Numbered from the stretch's first letter, positions 43,571 to 53,355 are shown. The stretch: 64,000 nt of DNA from JAVBWO01 sp036677375 (GCA_036677375.1 JAVBWO010000013.1:19216-83215), one strand, 5' to 3'. Numbers and translations are program-made. The notes: generated by a model not told the origin, from the letters alone.

Positions 43571-45481
43571 TTAATAAGCTTTGTTTTTAATTTCTTCTAA
43601 CAAATCCGTGATGAGTTTTTCGACCTTGCGGGCGCCCACGTCGCCTTCGCCCCGTTTGCGGACTGCGACGGTGCCTTCCGCCATTTCCTTATCCCCCACC
43701 ACCAGCATATAATTGATCTTCTGGCCTTGCGCTTCTCTGATCTTGTAGCCGATCTTTTCATTGCGGGCATCCACTTCCGCCCGGATGCCGGCGGCTTTCA
43801 GCTGCTCTGTGACAGCCTCGGCGTAGGCCTTCTGGCTGTCGGTGATGTTCATCACCCGTACCTGAACCGGGGAAATCCACAGGGGAAAAGCTCCCGCAAA
43901 ATGCTCGGTGATGATGCCGATGAACCGTTCGATGCTGCCAAAAAGCGCCCGGTGGATCATGACGGGGCGGTGCTTGGCGCCGTCTTCTCCGACATAGGTG
44001 AGGTCGAATTTTTCCGGCATCTGGAAGTCCAGCTGAATGGTGCCGCATTGCCAGATGCGTCCCAGGCTGTCTTCGATCTTAAAGTCGATCTTGGGACCGT
44101 AGAAAGCGCCATCTCCTTCGTTGATCTTATATGGCCGACCCATTTCATCCAAAGCGTCACACAAGGCCTTGGTAGCGATATTCCATATGGCGTCGTCCCC
44201 CATGGCCTTTTCCGGCTTGGTGGAAACTTCCAGCCAATAATTGAAACCGAAAGGTTTATATAAAATATCGGTTAGCTGCACTACCCCTCTGATCTCATCC
44301 TGGATCTGGGAAGGCAGCATAAAGATATGAGCGTCGTCCTGAGTAAAGCAGCGCACCCGCATGAGGCCGTGGAGCACGCCGGACATCTCGTGACGGTGTA
44401 CCAGGCCGAGCTCGGACATTCGGATGGGCAGCTCCCGGTAGCTGTGCATCTGCGTCCGGTATACCAACATGCCGCCGGGGCAGTTCATGGGCTTGATGCA
44501 GTAATTTTCCTCATCGATGGTGGTATAATACATATTTTCCTTATAATGATCCCAGTGACCGGAACGCTCCCACAGCTGCTGATTCAACATGATGGGCGTT
44601 TTGATCTCCTGATAACCCCATTTGCCATGCTCTTCCCGCCAGAAATTTTCCAGCTCGTTTCGGATGATCATACCTTTGGGCAGGAAGAAGGGGAAGCCGG
44701 GGCCTTCGTCCATGATGGTGAAGAGACCCAATTCCGCGCCTATTTTACGATGGTCGCGCTTCTTGGCTTCTTCCAGACGGAAGAGGTAATCGTCCAGCAT
44801 TTCCTTTTTGGGGAACGTAATGGCATAGATGCGCTGAAGCATCTTGTTTTTCTCACTGCCCCGCCAGTATGCCCCGGCCAGGCTCAAGAGCTTCACTGCC
44901 TTGATGCGTTCGGAAGAAGGAATATGCGGCCCGGCGCAGAGATCCAGAAAATCCCCCACCTGATAGGTGCTGATGACGGCATCGTCCGCCAAGCCTTCGA
45001 TAAGCTCCACTTTATAAATCTCTTTTCGGTTGCCGAAGGTTTTCAAAGCGTCCTCCCGACAGACCTCGGACCGCTGAAATTCCGCCTTGCTTTGGGCGAT
45101 CCTGAGCATTTCCTTTTCAATGGCTAAGAGATCTTCCGGCGTAAAAACATGCTCGGAGTCAAAGTCATAATAAAAACCTTCCTTGATGGCGGGACCGATA
45201 CCGAACTTGGTGCCGGGGAACAGGTGCTGCACCGCGTCGGCCATGATATGGGCCGAAGAATGCCAGAAAACGTGTTTGCCGTCCTCGTCGTCAAAGGTCA
45301 GGATGGCAAGCGCGGCATCCCCGTTTAAAGGGGTAGCCAGATCCACCACCTTGCCGTTGACCTTGGCGGCCAAGGCCGCTTTGGCCAGACCCTGGCTGAT
45401 GCTTTTCGCCACCTCCAAAGGCGTGACGCCTGCGTCGAATTGTTTTTTACTGCCGTCCGGCAGGGTTATCATCATACTCAT
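43571..45481 (-). CDS. thrS: Threonine-tRNA ligase
   Basis: A 636-aa full-length enzyme. The TGS domain (about 1-62), the editing domain with HSSAHIMADAVQHLFPGTKFGIGP, the class II core with RCFTQDDAHIF and RHEMSGVLHGLMRVR, and a C-terminal anticodon domain (WISPVQVRVMNIT to EIKNKAY) are all present. It attaches threonine to tRNA-Thr and edits Ser-tRNA. Its own T-box lies upstream; the infC leader follows 55 bp downstream. Confidence 0.97.
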   Translation of the reverse strand: MSMMITLPDGSKKQFDAGVTPLEVAKSISQGLAKAALAAKVNGKVVDLATPLNGDAALAILTFDDEDGKHVFWHSSAHIMADAVQHLFPGTKFGIGPAIKEGFYYDFDSEHVFTPEDLLAIEKEMLRIAQSKAEFQRSEVCREDALKTFGNRKEIYKVELIEGLADDAVISTYQVGDFLDLCAGPHIPSSERIKAVKLLSLAGAYWRGSEKNKMLQRIYAITFPKKEMLDDYLFRLEEAKKRDHRKIGAELGLFTIMDEGPGFPFFLPKGMIIRNELENFWREEHGKWGYQEIKTPIMLNQQLWERSGHWDHYKENMYYTTIDEENYCIKPMNCPGGMLVYRTQMHSYRELPIRMSELGLVHRHEMSGVLHGLMRVRCFTQDDAHIFMLPSQIQDEIRGVVQLTDILYKPFGFNYWLEVSTKPEKAMGDDAIWNIATKALCDALDEMGRPYKINEGDGAFYGPKIDFKIEDSLGRIWQCGTIQLDFQMPEKFDLTYVGEDGAKHRPVMIHRALFGSIERFIGIITEHFAGAFPLWISPVQVRVMNITDSQKAYAEAVTEQLKAAGIRAEVDARNEKIGYKIREAQGQKINYMLVVGDKEMAEGTVAVRKRGEGDVGARKVEKLITDLLEEIKNKAY

Positions 45482-45704
45482 TTTTCTTCCTCCTTGCTTT
45501 CTAACAAAACTATCTTAATTTCTATCAATACAATTTTTAACTTCCTAGACCATCGCGTCCTCCCCCAAACCTTAAACCGCGTTTCTTTTGAGGGTTTTAG
45601 GCCAACCAAAACTAGATTTTTTTTGATCTGCGGTGGCCTTGCCCGAGATAGGCCAAACCGGCTTTTCTTCTCTATACGCAGCGGCCTTGCCCGGAATGAG
45701 CAAA

Positions 45705-46010
45705 ATAAAAAAAGCCTGTTCCTCCCGGTAAGGGACGAAAGGCTTTCCGTGGTTCCACCCTTATGAAAGGCAAATATGCCTTCCACTCAATACCTGTAAC
45801 GCAGGCTTGCGGTTCTGTTCTACACCATTCTCCCTTGTATCAAGATATGGCCTTTTACAAATCGGCCCACGCTTGAATCGGGAAACACTTTTTTCAAAGC
45901 GGTTCGAACAGACAGCTCCAGGGTGGTATGGTTCGGTTTCCTTTGGAACGGCGCTTTCAGCCAAGACGCCCTCTCTCTGGCAAATTCCGCCGAAATAGTC
46001 CCTATCATTG
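45705..46010 (-). ncRNA. T-box leader of thrS
   Basis: The minus strand has the T-box GGGTGGAACCACGG (near 45,748-45,761), with UGGA to pair with the UCCA end of tRNA-Thr, and the terminator AAGCCTTTCGTCCC-TTACC-GGGAGGAACAGGCTT plus T7. ACC specifier candidates lie in GAACCATACCACC, near 45,925. The 45,482-45,704 stretch between it and thrS contains a weak 27-nt direct repeat (GCGGTGGCCTTGCCCG and GCAGCGGCCTTGCCCG) and no gene. Confidence 0.9.
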
Positions 46011-46044
46011 CTTTTTTATTATATTAATGCTAATTATAATTGAC

Positions 46045-46866
46045 CTATTCTTCCTTGTCAAGCAGGGTATGACAAATTTCACAGCCGGGGCAAAACTCCA
46101 CCTTGCCTTCAAAAATATCATGGAGCATCAGTACCGACGGCGGCTCCACCATTTGCCGGATATGCAAAAGCAGCCGGCTGGGGGAAAGAACCAGAACCGT
46201 GCTGACCAAAAGATCATCCTGGCGAACTTTTTCACTATCCCTGAGCGGCAAGATCTCGCAAAAACCCTGCGGCACCAAATTATTTTTTGCTTCGTCAAAC
46301 AGCAAGAAATTGCCGTCCGCCTGAAGGATGACATGTAAAAGGCCCATTTTTGGCGCCTGCCGTCCGGCAAAAAGCTGTAAGGCATGAATAAAATCGTGAT
46401 ATTCCCGGCCCCAAAGGTACTCTTCCGCCACTGCCTGCGCCGCGCCAGCAAGTCCCGACCAAAGCTCGGGCAGACGGAAGCGGATAAACCCGTCCAGATT
46501 CAACTGACTTTCCTCAAAAAAATAAGGCAAAAGCCGCTGTTTCACCACTCTGCCATAGTTTTCCCAACGCAGCCATGCCCTGGTATCCCGGGGCCAGGAA
46601 AGCATGGAAGCAGCATGCTCCACCAGATCCGCCAAGGTATCTTCGGGCAGCTCCTTTAAGTGACGTTTCAGCATACCGGCTAAAAGACGCCGGCATTTAT
46701 ATTCCAGGATATAGGCCGCCGTTGCCTCCGCCGCACCGAAACGATCCGCGGCGTCTAAGGCCAGGGCTCCCCGTTCCCCACTGCTGGGGCTGATTCCGCG
46801 TTCGGCTAATCGCCGGCAATAATCTTCACAGGCGAAACGGTCGCCCACATGCATCATAAGGGACAT
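46045..46866 (-). CDS. ytxC: Sporulation protein YtxC-like
   Basis: A 273-aa protein. The central stretch WENYGRVVKQRLLPYFFEESQLNLDGFIRFRLPELW, then VAEEYLWGREYHDFIHALQLFAG and LLHVILQADGNFLLFD, is the pattern of the putative sporulation protein YtxC. In Bacillus it lies next to thrS, as here. Its biochemical role is unknown. The C-terminus has an unusual CPGCEIC pair. Confidence 0.78.
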   Translation of the reverse strand: MSLMMHVGDRFACEDYCRRLAERGISPSSGERGALALDAADRFGAAEATAAYILEYKCRRLLAGMLKRHLKELPEDTLADLVEHAASMLSWPRDTRAWLRWENYGRVVKQRLLPYFFEESQLNLDGFIRFRLPELWSGLAGAAQAVAEEYLWGREYHDFIHALQLFAGRQAPKMGLLHVILQADGNFLLFDEAKNNLVPQGFCEILPLRDSEKVRQDDLLVSTVLVLSPSRLLLHIRQMVEPPSVLMLHDIFEGKVEFCPGCEICHTLLDKEE

Positions 46867-47028
46867 GGGAAAACTCCTTTCTTTTTGCCGTGTTCCTTAT
46901 GATAGTGTATGCCGTTTCGCCGGGGATATACCGTTGTCCGGCATTCCCAACACCGTCACCTGTTTTTCCCTATTTGCTATCTGATTTCCGATAGGGCTAC
47001 CGCCTGCATTCCATTTTGGGCTTTGCCT

Positions 47029-47445
47029 CTATTCGCCGATGATCTTTACCAGAACCCGTTTGGGCCGTTTGCCGTCAAATTCCCCGTAGAAGATCTGTTC
47101 CCAGGGGCCGAGGTCCAGTCTGCCTTCGGTGACGGCCACCACCACTTCCCGTCCCATGATGCTGCGTTTCAGATGGGCGTCGGCATTATCCTCATAGCCG
47201 TTATGGGCATATTGGCTATAGGGTATTTCCGGCGCCAGCTTTTCCAGCCAATTATCCATATCCTGATGCAGGCCGCTCTCATCATCATTGATGAAAACAC
47301 TGGCGGTGATATGCATGGCATTACAGAGCGCCAAACCTTCCCGGATGCCGCTTTCTTTCAAGCACGCCGCCACCTCTCCGGTAATATTGATGAACTGACG
47401 CCTTTTTAGGGTATGAAACAGTAATTCTTTGCGGTACGTTTTCAT
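47029..47445 (-). CDS. YjbQ (UPF0047) family protein
   Basis: A 138-aa protein. FINITGEVAACLKESGIREGLALCNAMHITASVFIN and GREVVVAVTEGRLDLGPWEQIFYGEFDGKRPKRVLVKIIGE form the YjbQ/UPF0047 signature, with conserved His and Asp residues. Some members have weak thiamine-phosphate synthase activity, but the true role is not settled. AGGAGG lies 7 nt before the ATG. Confidence 0.9.
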   Translation of the reverse strand: MKTYRKELLFHTLKRRQFINITGEVAACLKESGIREGLALCNAMHITASVFINDDESGLHQDMDNWLEKLAPEIPYSQYAHNGYEDNADAHLKRSIMGREVVVAVTEGRLDLGPWEQIFYGEFDGKRPKRVLVKIIGE

Positions 47446-47546
47446 AAAATCACCTCCTGATCATTCTGAATCATTCTGATAAAATTTTACCATAAATACG
47501 ATCAAATATGTTATACTATAGCACAGGAAAAGAGGCAGGTGATGAC

Positions 47547-48149
47547 ATGACGCAAGAAACTCCAACGAAAAAAACAAATACGGCGCAGCAAGTTTCCATA
47601 TGGAAGCTTTTTACCATATTTGCCAAAATCGGCTGTTTCACATTCGGCGGCGGGTTGGTCATGCTGCCCTTTATGGAGCGGGAAATCGTGGAAAAAAGAG
47701 ACTGGATGCAAAAAGAGGATTTTATTGATATGCTGGCGGTTACCAATTCCGTGCCCGGCGCCTTTGCCATCAACGCTTCTATTTTTATTGGCTACCGCTT
47801 AAAAAAAATTCCCGGCGCCGTGGCGGCCGCTTTCGGCACCGTGATGCCTTCCTTTCTCGTCATCGTTTTATTTGCCGCTTTGATTTCCCAGCACCGGAAC
47901 AGCGCTGTCATGCAGAATTTTTTCCTGGGCGTTCGTCCGGCAGTGGCTGCACTGATCTTTGCTGCTGCCTTTAGAATGGGACGCTCCACCTTGAAGAAGA
48001 AAAGCGATCTTATCATGATGGCAGCGGCTTTGGCTTTGGCCCTGGCTACTTCCCTGCATCCAGCTTTGCTCATTTTAGCCGGCGCACTGGCCGGGATAGT
48101 CATCAACAGCCTTGCTTTACAAAATAGAAAGTCCGGTAAAACCGGTTGA
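47547..48149 (+). CDS. Chromate transporter subunit 1
   Basis: A 200-aa half-size CHR transporter. It has the typical start FAKIGCFTFGGGLVMLPFMEREIV and FIDMLAVTNSVPGAFAINASIFIGY, with five or six membrane helices. Two half-size genes together make one CHR carrier, which exports chromate or carries related oxyanions. The start is the inner ATG after GAGGCAGG. It is followed by the second half 104 bp downstream. Confidence 0.88.
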   Translation: MTQETPTKKTNTAQQVSIWKLFTIFAKIGCFTFGGGLVMLPFMEREIVEKRDWMQKEDFIDMLAVTNSVPGAFAINASIFIGYRLKKIPGAVAAAFGTVMPSFLVIVLFAALISQHRNSAVMQNFFLGVRPAVAALIFAAAFRMGRSTLKKKSDLIMMAAALALALATSLHPALLILAGALAGIVINSLALQNRKSGKTG

Positions 48150-48253
48150 TACTAAATAAAAACGGCCATTGGATACTCCAATTACCCGGATAAAGTAATT
48201 AAACCAGAGCAAGAAAACGCAAGTAAATAATACAAAAAACAGGGAGGAACCCT

Positions 48254-48769
48254 ATGCTTTGGGAGCTTTTCAGCACCTTTGTCTTTATCGGTTTTTTCAG
48301 TTTCGGCGGTGGTTATGCCATGATCCCGCTGATTCAAAAAGAGGTGGTCATCAACCACCCCTGGTTGACTATGGGACAATTCACCGACATTGTGGCAGTA
48401 GCGGAAAGCACACCCGGACCCCTGGCAGTCAATACGGCTACTTATGTAGGATACCAGTCCTCCGGGCTTTTAGGCGCGGCTATCGCTACCTTAGGCCTGA
48501 TGCTTCCTGCCTTTATTCTTATTATCTCTTTGGCAACGATTCTCATGCGAAATCAGGATAAGTCCCTTTTACAATCGGCTCTTTTAGGATTAAGACCGGT
48601 GGTAGTTGCTTTAATCGCCAGCTCTGCTATTTCCCTGGGCATGGGCAATATTACAGACCTCCTCGGCGTCTTTTTAGCTGTCACTGCTTTTGTTCTGGCC
48701 GCCTTTACCAAGGTTCATCCTGTTTTTATCATTTTGGGATTTGGTCTTTTAGGCATCCTCATCGGCTAA
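48254..48769 (+). CDS. Chromate transporter subunit 2
   Basis: A 171-aa half-size CHR transporter: FIGFFSFGGGYAMIPLIQKEVV, then FTDIVAVAESTPGPLAVNTATYVGY, and five or six helices. Pairs with the gene just upstream as a heterodimer. GGGAGG 7 nt before the ATG. Confidence 0.9.
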   Translation: MLWELFSTFVFIGFFSFGGGYAMIPLIQKEVVINHPWLTMGQFTDIVAVAESTPGPLAVNTATYVGYQSSGLLGAAIATLGLMLPAFILIISLATILMRNQDKSLLQSALLGLRPVVVALIASSAISLGMGNITDLLGVFLAVTAFVLAAFTKVHPVFIILGFGLLGILIG

Positions 48770-48790
48770 AAATAATATTCCGCGAACTTA

Positions 48791-48819
48791 TTGACATTCC
48801 AACAACTTTATCATATAAT
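48791..48819 (+). promoter_or_regulatory. Promoter of tRNA-Ala
   Basis: TTGACA (48,791-48,796), 17-nt spacer, TATAAT (48,814-48,819): a consensus vegetative promoter, 13 bp before the tRNA. Confidence 0.9.
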
Positions 48820-48832
48820 ATGTCATGTGCTT

Positions 48833-48908
<76 letters not shown>

Positions 48909-48916
48909 AAGAAAAG

Positions 48917-48950
48917 GCCAGTTATCAACAAAGATAGCTGGCTTTTTCTT
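48917..48950 (+). terminator. Terminator supplied by the prophage after tRNA-Ala
   Basis: GCCAGTTATC / GATAGCTGGC stem with T5CT4, just inside the prophage. Confidence 0.85.
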
Positions 48951-49011
48951 TTATTTCTCAGACATTTATTTGTGACGGTAAAACACGAGAAAACACGTAA
49001 AAAAATAGCCG

Positions 49012-49031
49012 GTAAGTTACACGTAAGTTAC
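49012..49031. repeat. Possible integrase arm sites near attL
   Basis: GTAAGTTAC twice, 11 bp apart. A related string AAGTTACACGGTAAG lies next to attR at 63,172-63,186. Direct repeats beside both att cores are typical of integrase arm-type sites. Confidence 0.5.
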
Positions 49032-49217
49032 AAATTCAGTATGCCGGCGCCCTATTTTTTCAGACAAAACAACCCCGTCCAGATCTCTCCGGGCGGGGTA
49101 GCAAATCCGAATACCATGACGGTTGGCTTTCTTTTGCAAGGGGATAGGAGGGGGCTTAATAACATAATATGAAGCTTAATATGCCCTTAGTTACCCCTCT
49201 ATGAATTAACCTAATTT

Positions 49218-50171
49218 TTACTCGATATACTTTATATTGATTATTCCACGACATTTGGGGAAATTTGAACAGCCCCAGAACTCTTTGCTGGCGTTAACCC
49301 CTTTGGTTGCCTTACGCTTCACCATGGGCGCACCGCACCTGGGACATCTTGGCACATCTGTACAATCTGAAGAATCTGACGCGTCTTGTTGCGGTATCTC
49401 TGCCTCTAGGGATTCCTCCTGCGCCGGTTGGATTAATTTACGGTATTTTTCTAAGTAATCTGTCTTACAAACATGATGGTTTGCCAAAAAATAATTGGCC
49501 AATTGTTCCATTTCGCTTTCGCTACCAGCAGCAGCTTCATATGCTTTATTTTCTTTTCGTATGTATTCGATCAGTTGATCTGCACGAATGACTTGCTGCT
49601 TAATCTCTTTTGAAGCATATTTGGCATTCAATACGGTTTTGGGATTGGCCAATACAACAACAGAGCTGTAATTTTCATAAAAGTTACGCTCAAAGAAAGC
49701 CTTGGTCAAAAAGTTCCCACGTTCCGCACTTCGCATCTGCTTAATAAGCTCCAAATGCCTTCTGCCCTGAGTAACAGGAGAATAAATTCCTTCCTTTCTG
49801 TTCCCGATCACACGAACGAAGTCGCCCGTGTTGTTGATGGTAATATTGCCGTATAAGTTCTTGCACTCAACAACAAATTGACGCTTTCTTGTGATAATAA
49901 GAAAATCAATTTGCGCGGAAAGACCTTCATATTCCAAATACAAATCATGCAGCACAAACATAGGGATGTGACTGTTTTTCAATTCAAATAGGATCTTATC
50001 TTCGCCTATTATCCCTGCTTTAATTGATACAATATCGTTTTCTATTAGGGCTTTCACTTTCGGATCCGTCACCGTAACCAGAAGCTGTTCCAGCTCCTCC
50101 AATTGCACCTTTGCGCTGCTATTCTCTTTTAAAATCACAGGTTCTTTGATTTTATCAAAAAGTCCCATCAT
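49218..50171 (-). CDS. NERD-domain protein with topoisomerase-type zinc ribbon
   Basis: A 317-aa protein. A NERD nuclease-related domain (about 55-160) shows IGEDKILFELKN, LSAQIDFLIITRKRQFVVECKNLYGNI (Asp and Glu-x-Lys of a PD-(D/E)xK-like site) and a C-terminal part ending in a zinc ribbon CPRCGAPMVKRK ... FWGCSNFPKC, like those on topoisomerase I. Such fusions are inferred DNA nucleases. Last of three same-strand accessory genes at the attL end of the prophage. The second of two ATGs is better spaced. Confidence 0.85.
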   Translation of the reverse strand: MMGLFDKIKEPVILKENSSAKVQLEELEQLLVTVTDPKVKALIENDIVSIKAGIIGEDKILFELKNSHIPMFVLHDLYLEYEGLSAQIDFLIITRKRQFVVECKNLYGNITINNTGDFVRVIGNRKEGIYSPVTQGRRHLELIKQMRSAERGNFLTKAFFERNFYENYSSVVVLANPKTVLNAKYASKEIKQQVIRADQLIEYIRKENKAYEAAAGSESEMEQLANYFLANHHVCKTDYLEKYRKLIQPAQEESLEAEIPQQDASDSSDCTDVPRCPRCGAPMVKRKATKGVNASKEFWGCSNFPKCRGIINIKYIE

Positions 50172-50293
50172 TTTCTCCTGTATGTGTTTATATTTTTACG
50201 TTGCCACGGCCTAGGGATATTCATAAATGTGCAGTTTAATGACCTCGAAGGCTTGGCATGTTCTAACATAATGGGAAGTTATAATCGTAAAAC

Positions 50294-51064
50294 TTATCTA
50301 TTATGAATTATTTGAGCAATTTCTTCTGAAATCTCTTCAATAGTATTAACAGCTGTATTCCTCGCAACTTTATCTGCAAGTGAGGGACTGTAATCGACAA
50401 CTTCTTGCTTTGTAATATTATGCCAAATTGGTAGCAGTACTTGCTCTCCAGATACGGCTCTAGTAATCAAACCATCCAATTCATAATTAGGCCATCCCTT
50501 TTTTATAAAATCTCGAGAGATTACAATAATGCCAAAATTACTCTTTGCTAGTCCAGCGTCGATTTTTCGTCTTAGGCTGTCACCAATTTTTAATTCAAAC
50601 TCATCATACCAAACAGACAGCCCCTTGCTTTTTAGTGAAACCGCAAGCGGTCTGGCAACACTTTCTTTATCTTCTGATGCATGCGAAATAAAAACATCAT
50701 AATCTCTTTCATAATCAATACCATCTACTGGTGGTGTGTTATCTCCTAAATATAATGATGGAACTGATGCTAATGGAGTTTGTTTAGCTTGTGGTAAAAT
50801 ACCGGGCAAAACACATACCGCAGATTTTACTTTTCCAGCATAGCCGCCCAAATCAACAACTACATACCAGTGAGCACTATTCGGCAAAGTCACTTTATAA
50901 GGCGATTTTTTTACATAACCACCTATAAATTGATGGCGACGTCCATTTTTAAAATTCGAATAATTTGAGCTATCCATAATGCGCACATTGGCTGCATAGC
51001 CTAATGTTACTTCTACAATTTTACCTCGTTCGACATTTCCAAGATCATAAAATTGATATTGCAT
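50294..51064 (-). CDS. DUF1883-TIR domain protein
   Basis: A 256-aa protein. The N-terminal DUF1883 domain (about 1-90: YQFYDLGNVERGKIVEVTLGYAANVRIMD, HWYVVVDLGG) is joined by a linker to a TIR domain (about 121-256: YDVFISHASEDKE, LSVWYDEFELKIGDSLRRKID, GIIVISRDFIKKGWPNYELDGLI). The Glu in NYELDGL is at the place of the catalytic Glu of NAD-cleaving TIRs. Bacterial TIR proteins often kill infected cells by NAD depletion. No Thoeris ThsA or other known partner lies beside it. Confidence 0.88.
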   Translation of the reverse strand: MQYQFYDLGNVERGKIVEVTLGYAANVRIMDSSNYSNFKNGRRHQFIGGYVKKSPYKVTLPNSAHWYVVVDLGGYAGKVKSAVCVLPGILPQAKQTPLASVPSLYLGDNTPPVDGIDYERDYDVFISHASEDKESVARPLAVSLKSKGLSVWYDEFELKIGDSLRRKIDAGLAKSNFGIIVISRDFIKKGWPNYELDGLITRAVSGEQVLLPIWHNITKQEVVDYSPSLADKVARNTAVNTIEEISEEIAQIIHNR

Positions 51065-51237
51065 GTTTACCTTTCCTTTCGATTTTGAAATAGTGCTATG
51101 TGAGGTATAACTTTAGCCAGCCTTCTCATTATTCCGCTTACCTGTCTGTGTGTAATACCATCTCGCGCAAGGCGATCGACTCACAACGCGGGCTATACAA
51201 AACGTCGTAATGGAAAGTCTGTCTGCTTGCATATCAA

Positions 51238-52830
51238 TCAACCAAAAATTTCGCTCTCCAGTTCTTGATAAACAGCCATATCATAAGTAATAAGCTTTGA
51301 GATTGTATCACGCATAATCATCTCTCCACTGTTCCCGCATGCAGTAATATTTAAGAGCTTTTTTATCTCTGTACATATATCATTACTAGCAGATTTCACA
51401 TCATCTGTGGCATTTCCCCGTTCTTTACTTGATTGCATTTTTTGATTTTTTATGTTTTTAACATCTTCAGCTTTATCAACTTGTCCAGCGTCAATACACC
51501 ATTTCTGTAGAACTTCATCATCTAGTAAATAACATTCAATATGCCGTCTGCTTAAAACTTTAATACCTTGCTCTCTTAGATCATTAATTTCTTCAGGGCT
51601 ACGATCATCTCTGTCAATAAGTCGTATAATTTTTGAATACGGAGATAATTTCGAGATAAAATCTATAACTTCATTTTTTTGCTCAATTTCATTACAACTG
51701 CCCAAAGAGTAAAACATAACATTAGGATGTTTACTTCTAAAAATAGAGGTATAGCACCTAGCATCGAAGTCCTTACGTTTTTTCCCTCTTGTACTCCCCT
51801 CACAAAAGACGATGATTTCCGGTGAAAGGTATGGCGCATAGTCATCCAATGTTATTTCCACCATTTTACTCCAGATAGTATCATCACAAGCCGAAGGTTC
51901 AATCTGAACAATATCATCAAAATCATATCCGTCAAAATTTAAAAACACAACTTCACCCGGATGCAATTCGAGCAATCTCTTGGCTTCTTTTAGCATCCCA
52001 AACGAATGTGTTGCAATCCAAAGTTGGGATTCATTTGGTACTAACTGAAAAAGTTCCGACAAGAGGGATGCTTGGAGTTTTGTGTGGATATGAGTTTCTG
52101 GTTCGTCGATACAAAAAACGGTGTTTCTATAAAATTCACTTTTTACAACCATATCCAGCAACAAATCAAAGGCTGCCTTCTCGCCACCTGAAAGCTTTTC
52201 GTATCCATATCTTTCGGTAATGCCTTTACGAAAATAAAATTCGGCCTTTTCTGTAACCATTCCGATTTCAGTAAGTGTCAGATCAGAAAATAAGCGCCGA
52301 AGCGGCTCTCGAATTTTTCCAATAAGCTCTTCTCTAAGTGTTTTTATATCTATCCTATCATATTTTTCGTCATACACCTTTGATAAGGTTTCAGACACTA
52401 AACGCTGATAATTCTCATCAACTGTTGAATCGTTTTGAATCATCATCTTCTGATCCGGTCTATCAAGTGGTGATTGAAGTTTTTGGAGTGCAGTTACGCT
52501 AATTTGAGGAGAATTTCTATACGCTGTTCTGAAATAAAAAAAATTGTGAAAATCTTTGTAAGTAAAAAGCGAGATGTCTTCGTGAAAAGTAATATTGACC
52601 AATTCGTGTGCTGGACGCCTTTCAGTCCTTTCTTTTTTACAGTAGTCCTCATCTACTCCATTGCCATACCCTTTACTCAGATGCCATGTTTTAAATGCAT
52701 CAAACAGCGAACTCTTTCCACAACCATTTGGTCCCACTAATACGATGAGTTTCGCTGTATCAGGAAGATTATCTATAGTCAAATCAGTAAAGCGTTTGAA
52801 CTTTTCTATATGTATGTTCTTAATCTTCAT
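51238..52830 (-). CDS. AAA/ABC-type ATPase with C-terminal TOPRIM-like domain
   Basis: A 530-aa protein. SMC-like ATPase: Walker A VGPNGCGKSSLFDAF (about 31-45), signature LSGGEKAAFDLLLDMV, Walker B VFCIDEPETHIH and ATHSFGM. The region from about 340 (IIVFCEGSTRGKKRKDFDARCY, IIRLIDRDDRSPEE, SRRHIECYLLDDEVLQKWC) has the Glu and Asp-x-Asp pattern of TOPRIM or DUF4435 domains, as in OLD nucleases and fused PARIS AriAB proteins. First gene of the trio. The start is the inner ATG after GGGAGG. Confidence 0.82.
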   Translation of the reverse strand: MKIKNIHIEKFKRFTDLTIDNLPDTAKLIVLVGPNGCGKSSLFDAFKTWHLSKGYGNGVDEDYCKKERTERRPAHELVNITFHEDISLFTYKDFHNFFYFRTAYRNSPQISVTALQKLQSPLDRPDQKMMIQNDSTVDENYQRLVSETLSKVYDEKYDRIDIKTLREELIGKIREPLRRLFSDLTLTEIGMVTEKAEFYFRKGITERYGYEKLSGGEKAAFDLLLDMVVKSEFYRNTVFCIDEPETHIHTKLQASLLSELFQLVPNESQLWIATHSFGMLKEAKRLLELHPGEVVFLNFDGYDFDDIVQIEPSACDDTIWSKMVEITLDDYAPYLSPEIIVFCEGSTRGKKRKDFDARCYTSIFRSKHPNVMFYSLGSCNEIEQKNEVIDFISKLSPYSKIIRLIDRDDRSPEEINDLREQGIKVLSRRHIECYLLDDEVLQKWCIDAGQVDKAEDVKNIKNQKMQSSKERGNATDDVKSASNDICTEIKKLLNITACGNSGEMIMRDTISKLITYDMAVYQELESEIFG

Positions 52831-53026
52831 GAAGTTACCTCCCCAACTTCCCATTCTTGCTATTACATGAACCTTTTTGAGCTTCCGATTATTCGCTTAT
52901 ATAAATCTGATTTAGCTTCCCATTGTGGTCATTATCTTATAATTTATATAAATAGTTTTAAAATTCAAATTTTTATTTATATCTACAGCATAATACTTTT
53001 TCCACCATTTGGCAATTATTATGACG

Positions 53027-53065
53027 AAAAAAGAATCGGTACCGACATTTCTGTCAGTACCGGTT
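53027..53065 (-). terminator. Terminator after the holin-like gene
   Basis: AATCGGTACCGACA / TGTCAGTACCGGTT stem with a T6 run on the minus strand. It separates phage late genes from the accessory trio. The 52,831-53,026 stretch presumably holds the promoter of the trio. Confidence 0.75.
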
Positions 53066-53079
53066 CCTTGTGCTATATA

Positions 53080-53349
53080 TCATCTACTCTGTTCAATCCG
53101 ATTGATTCTTAGGTGCGCCTGCTCTGCGGAGGCTTCCACCGCCTTGATCCGTTCGCCATGCTCATTTAGCTTTGTATCGATCTTATCAATATCGGCGCTG
53201 ATCCCCACAATGACGTCCAGCTTGGCGTTTATCGTGCCCCGCCACTCGGCATCATTGGCAATCCGCTTGTCCCGGCCAGAGAGCCACCCTGCCAGGCCCA
53301 CAAAGCAGCCGATCAGGGCAATCAATACACTCATTAGCTCTGCCGTCAT
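53080..53349 (-). CDS. Phage holin-like (XhlA-type) protein
   Basis: An 89-aa protein with one N-terminal membrane helix (about 5-25) and a coiled-coil remainder (IDKIDTKLNEHGERIKAVEASAEQAHLRINRIEQ). Fits hemolysin XhlA/holin accessory proteins that sit just after the lysin gene. Intact here, 6 bp from the truncated lysin. Confidence 0.65.
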   Translation of the reverse strand: MTAELMSVLIALIGCFVGLAGWLSGRDKRIANDAEWRGTINAKLDVIVGISADIDKIDTKLNEHGERIKAVEASAEQAHLRINRIEQSR

Positions 53350-53355
53350 GTATCA

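Noticed and set aside
44327..45127. 266-codon plus-strand ORF
   Set aside because: Antisense of thrS, which is full-length and clearly recognisable.
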